Positions 1-5,054 of a stretch of DNA of 5,054 bases are shown in pieces. Below the pieces are notes generated by a model. The model was not told the DNA's origin. It ran no database searches and saw nothing but the letters and a program-made list of their open reading frames with translations. The stretch spans positions 1 to 5,054 of the forward strand of contig JAPLHJ010000304.1 in NCBI GenBank assembly GCA_026389675.1, given 5' to 3'. How positions within the stretch are numbered: the stretch's first letter is position 1; the number at the start of each line of letters is the position of its first letter. The position numbers were made by a program, and so were the translations under genes. The stretch is from Chloroflexota bacterium (GTDB lineage Bacteria > Chloroflexota > Dehalococcoidia > GIF9 > UBA5629).

Positions 1-49
1 ACTACCGGCATGCCGACATTTTACACTTTATGGGTTGAAGACAGAAAAC

Positions 50-78
50 GTAGGGGCGTAACTTCTGATACGCCCGCC
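50..78. repeat. GTAGGGGCGTA palindromic repeat, copy 1
   Basis: A 29-bp element with a perfect 7-bp stem, GGGCGTA (54-60) and TACGCCC (69-75), and an 8-nt loop. It matches the copy at 2704-2732 in 25 of 29 positions. It lies in the gene-free stretch 1-235; positions 1-49 show nothing I recognise. Confidence 0.75.
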
Positions 79-91
79 ATCTTAGCTACGT

Positions 92-116
92 CATTGCGAA
101 CGAAGCGAAGCAATCC
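92..116. repeat. CATTGCGAACGAAGCGAAGCAATCC interspersed-type repeat
   Basis: A short element with 5-bp inverted ends ATTGC (93-97) and GCAAT (110-114) around GAACGAAGCGAA. I recall near-identical elements (CATTGCGA...GAAGCAATC) scattered between genes in many bacterial genomes, including Chloroflexota. Only one copy is in this window, so its repeat nature here rests on that recollection. Confidence 0.55.
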
Positions 117-123
117 TTAGAAT

Positions 124-151
124 CGTAGGTGCCTACATTCAGGTGCGCCCG
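124..151. repeat. GTAGGGGCGTA palindromic repeat, decayed copy 2
   Basis: Aligned with 2703-2730 this segment matches 25 of 28 positions, with TTCAGGTGCGCCCG (138-151) identical. The three changes break pairs in the left arm, so its hairpin is weaker than in the other two copies. It sits 4 bp from the next repeat (156-186). Confidence 0.65.
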
Positions 152-155
152 TCCC

Positions 156-186
156 GGCGGGCGGGTTTGAAAACCCGCCCCTACGG
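156..186. repeat. GGGCGGGTTT palindromic repeat, copy 1
   Basis: A 31-bp element with a perfect 10-bp stem, GGGCGGGTTT (159-168) and AAACCCGCCC (171-180), followed by CTACGG. Copies lie at 205-235 and 2625-2654 in the same orientation. No T-tract follows on either strand, so it is not a standard intrinsic terminator. Confidence 0.85.
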
Positions 187-204
187 ATTACATTATTAGG
201 TTCC

Positions 205-235
205 GGCAGGCAAGTTTGAAAACCCGCCCCTACGG
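205..235. repeat. GGGCGGGTTT palindromic repeat, copy 2, touching the mutS2 stop
   Basis: This copy has 28 of 31 positions identical to 156-186 and ends immediately before the mutS2 stop codon (236-238). The right half (TTTGAAAACCCGCCCC TACGG) is unchanged. The left arm has three G-to-A changes at 208, 212 and 213. In minus-strand RNA, the sense of mutS2, these become G-U pairs, so a 10-bp stem still forms in the mutS2 mRNA tail. In plus-strand RNA they would be mismatches. Confidence 0.8.
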
Positions 236-2602
236 TCATAATAGCTGCGCGATGGTCACCCCGTCCCCGCCCTCCCCCTGGCCACCCGGCCTGAACGATT
301 TGACCAATTTATGCACGGCCAGGCCCTCGCGCACTGCTGCGCGCACCGCGCCCGTCCCATAGCCGTGTATGATGCGCACCTCGGGCAGGTGCGACATAAA
401 GGCGTCATTGAGGTAGCTGTCCAGGGCGGACTCCACCATTTCGGCGCGCTGCCCGCGCAGGTCGAGCTCCGGCGAGGCCGGCCTGATGGTCCTGGGCCTG
501 GCCACCACCCTTTCCTCCTCCTCAGCGGCGGGACCCGGCGTATCCAATTTTTCCACCCCGTCGATGCGCAGGGTAAGCTTCACGTCGCCCACCTGCGCTT
601 CGAGCCTGCCCTGTCCGGCATCCACGGAAAGCACCGTGGCCACCGTATCCATATCCCGGAGGCGCACGCTGTCGCCAACCGAGATTACCTCCGCGGACGC
701 TTCCGGCTCCTTTAAGGCAGCTAATCTCTCGCCGAGCAGCCGGTTGCGTTCATCGGCCTCACCGGAAATTTTTTCCAGCGCCCTGCGCGCGCGCTCCACC
801 TTCTCCCGGTTGGCCTGCTTCTTAAGCTCGTTCTCAGCTTCGCGGATGGAGCGGTAAAGTCCCGCTATCTCCTTATTGAGATTATCCTGTATCTCGCGCA
901 GCATATCCCGCTCCCTGTCCCTGATGCGGGATATCTCGTTTTCAAGGTGCGCCGACAGTTCCGAGGCCCGGGCCTGTTCTTTCCCGATGACAAGCTGGGC
1001 TTCCGCCAGCCTCTTGCGCTCGGCCGCCAGGTCAACCATCATGGCCTCGACCTCCTGCGAACCCTTAGACATGATGCTGCGGGCATTGCTGACGATATCC
1101 TCGGGCAGGCCGAAGCGTGAGGCGATGTTGAGCGCGTTGCTGCCGCCCGGTATACCGACGCTCAGCCGGTAGGTAGGCATCAGCGTAACCGGGTCGAAAT
1201 CCAGCGAGGCGTTGCGCAGCCCCTTGTTGAGATGGGCGAAGGCCTTGAGTTCCGAGAAATGCGTTGTCACCACCACGGCCGTCCCCTTCCCCACAAAGTG
1301 CGTCAGCGTGGCCTGCGCCAGCGCAGCGCCCTCGCCCGGATCGGTGCTGATGCCCAGTTCATCCAGAAGCACCAGGCTGTGCGGCGTGGACTTCTTGACG
1401 ATGCGGGCAAGATTGCTGATGTGGGCGCTGAAGGTGGACAGCGTCTGTTCGATGCTTTGCTCGTCTCCGATATCGGCGAAGACCTCGTCGTATACCGGCA
1501 TAGCCGTACCATCGGCGCAGGGCACCGGCAGGCCGGCCTGGGCCATCAGCACCAGCAGGCCGATGGTCTTGAGCGCCACCGTCTTGCCGCCGGCGTTGGG
1601 ACCGCTGATTAGCAAAACGGAGAATTCCCTGCCAAGTTCAACACTCAAAGGAACGGCTTCTCCCTTGAGCAGGGGATGCCTGGCGTTAAACAGCCTTAAA
1701 TAGTGTCCGCCATCTCCGGAAACTATCTCCGGTTCGATGGCCTTTACCTTCTCCGCGTAGAGGGCCTTGGCCAGCGCCAGGTCCAGCCGCGCCAGTATCT
1801 CGATATTCAACCTGATATCTTCAGCCGCCGCGCCCACCAGGGCGCTGAGGTTTGCTATTATGCGCTCGATCTCCTGCCTTTCCTCCACTTCGAGCTGGCG
1901 CAGTTCGTTGCCCGCCTCGATGGTCTCCATCGGCTCGATAAAAACTGTGGCGCCGGTATTGGAGACATCGTGCACTATGCCCTTGAGCTCCCGCTTGGCC
2001 TCCACCCTGACCGGCAGCACGTAGCGTCCATTGCGCTCCGTGACCAACTGCTCCTGCAGCGCATCCTGGCCGCGTTTGGACTTGACGATGGAGGCCAATT
2101 TTTCCTGCAACTGTTTCCTGGTATCCCTCAGCCGCCACCTCACGTCCGCCAGGTGCGGCGAGGCCGCGTCCAATACCTCCCCCGTGGCAGACAGGCATTT
2201 GCCTATCTCCGCTTCCGTCTGCGTCAGTACCGTGATATCCTGAACGATGCCCCACAGGGCAGGCAGTTCATTAGACAGCTTGTTCAGCCCGTTGCGCGCC
2301 AGGCGGGCGGCGGCGCTGGTCTTGAGCACCCTGAGCAGTATCAGGGGATCGAGCGAAACACCTTTCTCCGCGCGTGTGGCATCCTCCCGCACATCGTAGG
2401 CCTCGCTGATATGGAAATCCGGCCGCACGGACAGCAGCCGCCGCGCTTCGGCCGATTGCCTGAGCAGGAGTTTAACCCATTCTGCATCCGCGGTGGGTTG
2501 CAGGTTGAGCGCCAGCTCCCGTCCGGCCGGGAAAGAGGTGTAATTAGCCAGCCTTTCCCGTACGCGGGGAAATTCCAGCATCGCGATACTGTTGGTGTCC
2601 AT
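236..2602 (-). CDS. mutS2: Endonuclease/ATPase MutS2 (MutS family with Smr domain)
   Basis: This is a complete MutS2 of 788 residues, the usual family length. As in the family, it lacks the N-terminal mismatch-recognition domain of MutS. It opens with the family's typical start (LEFPRVRERLANYTS, residues 9-23), followed by the lever/clamp helical region to about 300. The ATPase follows: Walker A GPNAGGKT 334-341, STFSAHI 389-395, Walker B LVLLDELG 410-417 with catalytic Glu415, STDPGEG 419-425 and H-loop TTHF 446-449. A charged coiled coil spans about 515-630, then a KOW-like segment (about 640-685). The C-terminal Smr nuclease domain has LDLRG 713-717 and HGYGTG 746-751, so its key motifs are intact. 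Known roles of the family are suppression of homologous recombination by cutting branched DNA and, in Bacillus, splitting of collided ribosomes. Which applies here cannot be told from sequence. The ATG is the only start candidate near the conserved N-terminus. It has no Shine-Dalgarno but has a TATAAT just upstream. Repeat hairpins flank the gene on both sides. Confidence 0.97.
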   Translation of the reverse strand: MDTNSIAMLEFPRVRERLANYTSFPAGRELALNLQPTADAEWVKLLLRQSAEARRLLSVRPDFHISEAYDVREDATRAEKGVSLDPLILLRVLKTSAAARLARNGLNKLSNELPALWGIVQDITVLTQTEAEIGKCLSATGEVLDAASPHLADVRWRLRDTRKQLQEKLASIVKSKRGQDALQEQLVTERNGRYVLPVRVEAKRELKGIVHDVSNTGATVFIEPMETIEAGNELRQLEVEERQEIERIIANLSALVGAAAEDIRLNIEILARLDLALAKALYAEKVKAIEPEIVSGDGGHYLRLFNARHPLLKGEAVPLSVELGREFSVLLISGPNAGGKTVALKTIGLLVLMAQAGLPVPCADGTAMPVYDEVFADIGDEQSIEQTLSTFSAHISNLARIVKKSTPHSLVLLDELGISTDPGEGAALAQATLTHFVGKGTAVVVTTHFSELKAFAHLNKGLRNASLDFDPVTLMPTYRLSVGIPGGSNALNIASRFGLPEDIVSNARSIMSKGSQEVEAMMVDLAAERKRLAEAQLVIGKEQARASELSAHLENEISRIRDRERDMLREIQDNLNKEIAGLYRSIREAENELKKQANREKVERARRALEKISGEADERNRLLGERLAALKEPEASAEVISVGDSVRLRDMDTVATVLSVDAGQGRLEAQVGDVKLTLRIDGVEKLDTPGPAAEEEERVVARPRTIRPASPELDLRGQRAEMVESALDSYLNDAFMSHLPEVRIIHGYGTGAVRAAVREGLAVHKLVKSFRPGGQGEGGDGVTIAQLL

Positions 2603-2609
2603 GGGGATA

Positions 2610-2615
2610 ATTATA
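2610..2615 (-). promoter_or_regulatory. Probable -10 box (TATAAT) of mutS2, possible leaderless start
   Basis: On the minus strand a perfect TATAAT is followed by TATCCCC and then the mutS2 ATG, so only 7 nt separate the box from the start codon. Transcription starting 6-8 nt after a -10 box would begin at or next to the A of ATG, giving a leaderless mRNA. This fits the absence of any purine-rich ribosome binding site. No good -35 is visible: the best match is TTTAAA at 2635-2640, with a 19-nt spacer, inside the loop region of the palindromic repeat. The box match is seen; promoter activity is inferred. Confidence 0.5.
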
Positions 2616-2624
2616 CTATGCTGA

Positions 2625-2654
2625 GGCGGGCGGGTTTAAAAACCCGCCCCTACG
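2625..2654. repeat. GGGCGGGTTT palindromic repeat, copy 3, upstream of mutS2
   Basis: This copy matches 156-185 in 29 of 30 positions; the one change is in the loop (2638). The 10-bp stem (2628-2637 with 2640-2649) is perfect. It lies 22 bp from the mutS2 ATG, directly upstream of the TATAAT, so mutS2 is bracketed by direct copies of the same palindrome. Confidence 0.85.
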
Positions 2655-2670
2655 TTGATTCGCGTCTTAC

Positions 2671-2695
2671 GGCCCGCGGGAAAACACGCCCTACG
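2671..2695. repeat. Probable decayed copy of the GGGCGGGTTT palindrome
   Basis: The right part AAAACACGCCCTACG (2681-2695) resembles AAAACCCGCCCCTACG of the intact copies with one substitution and one base missing. The left part GGCCCGCGGG is only loosely similar. It lies between copy 3 and the 2703-2732 repeat, so the serA-mutS2 spacer is nearly all repeat-derived. Confidence 0.4.
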
Positions 2696-2702
2696 TTAGT
2701 AC

Positions 2703-2732
2703 CGTAGGGGCGTACCTTCAGGTGCGCCCGCC
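2703..2732. repeat. GTAGGGGCGTA palindromic repeat, copy 3, downstream of serA
   Basis: The strongest hairpin of this family here: GGGCGTACC (2708-2716) pairs with GGTGCGCCC (2721-2729), nine pairs including one T-G, with a TTCA loop. It starts 10 bp beyond the serA stop (2743-2745). It lacks a T-tract, so it may be a 3'-end stabiliser or simply an interspersed repeat. Confidence 0.75.
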
Positions 2733-2742
2733 GGGGTCTGAT

Positions 2743-3258
2743 TTACAATTTGACCAGCTTGACGCCGGTGATATCCGGCACCTCGAGAATCTTCTTGATG
2801 ATGGCGGCGTCCGCGGCCTCGTCGATGGATAAGATCATCAGCGCCTCGCCCCTGGGTTGAATGCGGGCCACCTGCATGGCGCTGATATTCACATTATTTT
2901 TGCCGGTAATAGTCCCGACCGCGCCGATCAGGCCGGGCTTATCGGTATGGTAACAGAGCAGGAAATAGCCGCCGGTGGGGACGATATCCAACCAGAACTG
3001 GTTTATCCTGACTATATGTGTCTCGTCGCGCAGCACCGTTCCGGCCACATCAATTGTGGCGCCGCTGGCAATTACCTCCAGGGATACCAGGCTGGCATAG
3101 TTGGCGACCTCCGTCTCCTTCTGCTCGGATATCTTGAGACCGCGCTGCTGGGCGATAACACCGGCGTTGACCAGCGTGACGTGCTCCTCGCTGACCGTAT
3201 CCAGCAGGCCACTCAATATCGAGGCTTTGAGCGCCGAAGTGTCATATTGCGCTATCTT
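2743..3258 (-). pseudogene. serA: C-terminal ASB and ACT regulatory part of SerA, split off by a frameshift
   Basis: This frame is open for 171 residues after a TGA at 3259-3261 and overlaps the end of the catalytic frame by 17 nt. It begins KIAQYDTSALKASILSG, which matches the start of the allosteric substrate-binding (ASB) domain of long SerA proteins. VTLVNAGVIAQQRGLKISE continues that domain, and an ACT domain follows from about residue 97 (YFLLCYHTDKPGLIG, then NNVNISAMQVAR, to the end). The ACT fold normally binds L-serine for feedback inhibition. Relative to the upstream frame it is shifted by +1, so the genome has lost 3k+2 nt or gained 3k+1. The only near start is a TTG at 3214-3216, with no Shine-Dalgarno in front and conserved residues lost upstream of it, so independent translation looks unlikely. 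The domains themselves look undamaged, which suggests a recent event or a sequence error. Confidence 0.88.
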
Positions 3259-4300
3259 TCAATCCTTTAAGCTGTCCGGCCATGAGCTGTCCGGCCATCT
3301 TGCCGACAACATTGGCCACGTCCATATAAGGTTTGAGTATCTCGAGCAATTCCGCCGGTATCTGGGGTACATTGACCGCGAAGCGCGCCGGCTTGCCGTT
3401 GAGGACATCGATTATCTGGTCAACCACGTCGATGCAGACGTTGGTCTGCGCCTCCCTGGTGGATGCGCCGAGGTGGGGAGTGACAATGACCTTATCATTT
3501 TTGAAGAGGATGCCGTCGGTGCAGGGTTCCACCGCGAAAACGTCGATAGCCGCGCCTGCCACCTTGCCCTCCTCGATGGCTTTAATCAGCGCCTCATCGT
3601 CGATCAGGCCTCCGCGCGCGCAATTGACCAGCCGCACGCCCTTCTTCATAATGGCGAACTCCTTCGCGCCTATCATCCCCCTGGTTTGCGGCGTCAGGGG
3701 CAGGTGCAGTGTGATGAAATCCGACTCCTTGTAAAGCTGCTCCAGCGGCAGCAGCGCAATGCCCAGCGACTGGGCGTATTCCTGCGATGCGAAAGGGTCA
3801 TAGCCGATCAGCCTCATTTCGAAGCCCTTGGCGCGGGCCGCCACACCCGAACCGACGTTGCCCAGGCCGATGATGCCCAGTGTCTTGTTGCGCAGTTCAA
3901 CGCCGGTGTACTCCTTGCGGTTCCACTTGCCGGCTTTCAGGGTAGAATTCGCCTGCTGGATATTGCGGGCCATGGCCAGCATCAGCGCCATGGTATGCTC
4001 GGCAGCGGCCACCGTATTGCCGGTGGGAGCGTTGACCACCATGATGCCCTGCTGTGTGGCCGCGTTGATATCCACGTTGTCCAGGCCTACGCCCGCCCGC
4101 GCTATGATCTGCAGCTTCGTGCCGCACTTAATTACATCGGCCGTAACCTGAGTTTCGCTGCGCACGATTATAGCGTCGTAGTTGCCGATAATAGCCTTAA
4201 GCTCATCCGGTTTCAAGCCGAGTTTAACATCCACCTCGGTCTTGGCCTTCAGGCTCTCCATCCCCTCGGGCGCCAGCGGGTCAGCTACAAGTACTTTCAT
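3242..4300 (-). CDS. serA: D-3-phosphoglycerate dehydrogenase, catalytic part (frame broken before the regulatory domains)
   Basis: SerA oxidises 3-phosphoglycerate to 3-phosphohydroxypyruvate with NAD+, the first step of serine synthesis, in the cytosol. This 352-residue frame carries the whole catalytic half. It has the N-terminal substrate-binding segment, RAGVGLDNVD (68-77), the NAD-binding GLGNVG (145-150) with acidic Asp168 at the end of the next strand, and the catalytic triad Arg229 (NCARGG), Glu258 (VFAVEP) and His276 (TPHLGAS). The start is secure: ATG preceded by AGAGGTGG at 6-nt spacing. After QLMAGQLKGLK (338-348) family similarity stops. Four unrelated residues (DSAI) and a TGA follow, and the ASB and ACT domains continue in a different frame. 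Full-length relatives have about 525 residues. Short PGDHs without regulatory domains exist, so this part could be active and insensitive to serine. It could equally be a pseudogene or contain a read error. It follows a class V aminotransferase gene in the same direction. Confidence 0.93.
   Translation of the reverse strand: MKVLVADPLAPEGMESLKAKTEVDVKLGLKPDELKAIIGNYDAIIVRSETQVTADVIKCGTKLQIIARAGVGLDNVDINAATQQGIMVVNAPTGNTVAAAEHTMALMLAMARNIQQANSTLKAGKWNRKEYTGVELRNKTLGIIGLGNVGSGVAARAKGFEMRLIGYDPFASQEYAQSLGIALLPLEQLYKESDFITLHLPLTPQTRGMIGAKEFAIMKKGVRLVNCARGGLIDDEALIKAIEEGKVAGAAIDVFAVEPCTDGILFKNDKVIVTPHLGASTREAQTNVCIDVVDQIIDVLNGKPARFAVNVPQIPAELLEILKPYMDVANVVGKMAGQLMAGQLKGLKDSAI
3269..3298 (-). repeat. 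15-bp tandem duplication inside serA, next to the frame break
   Basis: On the minus strand ATGGCCGGACAGCTC (3298-3284) is followed at once by ATGGCCGGACAGCTT (3283-3269), 14 of 15 identical, encoding MAGQL twice. It ends about 10 nt before the point where the two serA frames diverge. The duplication is seen directly. A link with the frameshift through replication slippage is inference. Confidence 0.7.
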
Positions 4301-4306
4301 TTAAAA

Positions 4307-4314
4307 CCACCTCT
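4307..4314 (-). promoter_or_regulatory. Ribosome binding site of serA
   Basis: AGAGGTGG on the minus strand lies 6 nt before the serA ATG, a near-perfect anti-16S match. It fixes the start and contrasts with mutS2, which has none. Confidence 0.85.
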
Positions 4315-4322
4315 AATCAGAA

Positions 4323-4432
4323 AAATTCCAAATTCCAAAAACCAAATTCCAAATAAGCTCCAAATTCTAATTAATACCTTTTTACCTGTTTCTTTTATTG
4401 TTTGGATTTTGGAATTTGGAGCTTGGATTTTA
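4323..4432. repeat. AT-rich AATTCCAAA-type intergenic repeat with long inverted arms
   Basis: This spacer between the aminotransferase stop and the serA ribosome binding site is much poorer in GC than the genes around it. The 10-mer AAATTCCAAA occurs at 4323-4332, 4330-4339 and 4344-4353, and its reverse complement at 4408-4417. Two inverted pairs overlap: 4328-4346 with 4401-4419 (18 of 19 pair) and 4355-4367 with 4412-4424 (13 of 13, AAGCTCCAAATTC). On the minus strand the first hairpin is followed by AATTTTT, so it could act as a weak terminator or attenuator ahead of serA, although the loop is long (54 nt). The aminotransferase TAA (4430-4432) lies at the element's edge. Repeats of this TTGGAATTTGGA style are, as I recall, common in Chloroflexota and other environmental genomes; their function is unknown to me. 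Confidence 0.75.
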
Positions 4433-5054
4433 TTTCTTTGCCATTGGCAGCGCCTTATCCATGGCCCCGAGCACCTCGTCCATGTCCTTCTCGCTGACGA
4501 AGCCGAGGTGGCCGATGCGGAAAACCTTGCCCTTCATGCCGCCCTGGCCGCCGGCGATGACCACCTTATATTCGTCGCGCAGCGTGCCGGTGAATTTGGA
4601 CACTTCCATATCCGCCGGAGCTTTCACCGCCGTTACCGTATTCGATGCGTATTTCTCGTTTGCCACGAGCAGCTCCAGGCCTTTGGACTTGACCCATTTC
4701 CTGGCCTTATCCGCAACCCGCGCATGGCGGGCGAAGATACTCTGCAAACCCTCCTTGAGCATTATCTCCAGGGCAACGTCCAGCCCGAAGTACACCGAGA
4801 CTGCCGGGGTCCACGGGGTCTGGCCGTCGGGAATGAATTTCTTGGCGCGGGTGTAGTCGAAGTAAAAGCGAGGCATCTTAGCCTGCGCCTGCGCCTTCCA
4901 GCCCTGCTCACTGATGCTGACGAAGGCCAGGCCGGGTGGGACCATCCAGCCTTTCTGTGAACCGGAAACTACTACGTCCAAGTTCCAGGCATCCACCTGC
5001 ACATCGATGGAGCTCATGCTGCTGACGGCGTCCACCAGGATCAGCTTCCCGGCG
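4430..5054 (-). CDS. Class V aminotransferase (serine-pyruvate/alanine-glyoxylate type), C-terminal part
   Basis: The last 207 residues of a fold-type I PLP enzyme; the 5' end lies beyond the window. The visible part starts AGKLILVDAVSSM, where Asp8 (of the fragment) is the residue expected to hold the PLP ring nitrogen. SGSQKGWMVPPG follows, whose Lys34 (codon 4952-4954) matches the Schiff-base lysine in GSQK of the alanine-glyoxylate/serine-pyruvate family. The C-terminal small domain ends with GKVFRIGHLGFVSEKDMDEVLGAMDKAL, also typical of that family. An internal GTG at 5033-5035 is a valine codon within this conserved run, not a start. The substrate cannot be fixed. Next to serA, conversion of phosphohydroxypyruvate to phosphoserine is plausible, since a class V aminotransferase (MJ0959) has been reported to do this in methanogens. 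Serine-glyoxylate or serine-pyruvate exchange are alternatives. Confidence 0.92.
   Translation of the reverse strand, partial: AGKLILVDAVSSMSSIDVQVDAWNLDVVVSGSQKGWMVPPGLAFVSISEQGWKAQAQAKMPRFYFDYTRAKKFIPDGQTPWTPAVSVYFGLDVALEIMLKEGLQSIFARHARVADKARKWVKSKGLELLVANEKYASNTVTAVKAPADMEVSKFTGTLRDEYKVVIAGGQGGMKGKVFRIGHLGFVSEKDMDEVLGAMDKALPMAKK

Noticed and set aside
50..235. CRISPR array or tRNA/small RNA gene in the repeat-rich left end
   Set aside because: Spacing is irregular, the repeats belong to different families and the copies are palindromic and diverged. No tRNA-like cloverleaf was seen.
156..235. Intrinsic terminator of mutS2
   Set aside because: The hairpins are strong but no T-tract follows on the minus strand. 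They could stabilise the mRNA end, but a rho-independent terminator is not supported.
1703..2707. A 334-codon plus-strand open frame opposite mutS2
   Set aside because: It shadows the mutS2 frame, is rich in arginine, glutamine and leucine without any motif, and ends within repeat sequence.
2743..3216. Independent ACT-domain gene starting at TTG 3214-3216
   Set aside because: No Shine-Dalgarno precedes the TTG, and conserved ASB residues lie upstream of it in the same frame, so it is better read as the tail of broken serA.
3242..3258. Programmed +1 frameshift or UGA recoding joining the two SerA parts
   Set aside because: There is no slippery site of the known kind and no SECIS-like or stimulatory hairpin apparent. 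Residues expected from the family also seem to be missing, which points to a deletion and not to recoding.
3101..4960. A 619-codon open frame on the plus strand across serA, the spacer and the aminotransferase gene
   Set aside because: It is antisense to clearly conserved proteins, crosses a repeat spacer, and has no recognisable domain. Long antisense frames are expected in GC-rich genes.

Overview
The window is a GC-rich bacterial housekeeping region with all recognisable genes on the minus strand. Read in the direction of transcription they are: the 3' part of a class V (PLP-dependent) aminotransferase, a serA gene for D-3-phosphoglycerate dehydrogenase that is broken into two reading frames, and mutS2, which is complete. 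Protein style, the aminotransferase-serA pairing and the kind of intergenic repeats suggest a member of the Chloroflexota, probably Dehalococcoidia-like. That assignment is from recollection of gene order and repeat style, not from a search.

Layout, from the right end to the left. 5054-4430: aminotransferase, cut at its 5' end by the window edge. 4429-4301: a low-GC spacer built of AATTCCAAA-type repeats that form long inverted repeats, followed by a good Shine-Dalgarno. 4300-3242: catalytic half of SerA, ending at a premature TGA. 3258-2743: the ASB and ACT regulatory part of SerA in the other frame. 2742-2603: a 140-bp spacer of palindromic GC-rich repeats, ending in a TATAAT box only 7 nt before the mutS2 ATG. 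2602-236: mutS2 (788 codons). 235-1: a gene-free stretch holding five repeat copies of three families.

Functionally, SerA oxidises 3-phosphoglycerate to 3-phosphohydroxypyruvate, and the adjacent class V aminotransferase is a plausible partner that turns this into phosphoserine (or works on serine/glyoxylate/pyruvate). The break in serA falls between the catalytic and regulatory domains, so a catalytic enzyme without serine feedback domains is possible. A sequencing or assembly error is also possible. MutS2 is an unrelated DNA/ribosome maintenance ATPase with its own probable promoter.

I found no mobile element, CRISPR array, RNA gene or clearly new system. The points worth a second look are the serA split, the palindromic repeats that bracket mutS2, the possible leaderless mutS2 start, and the AT-rich repeat in the aminotransferase-serA gap.
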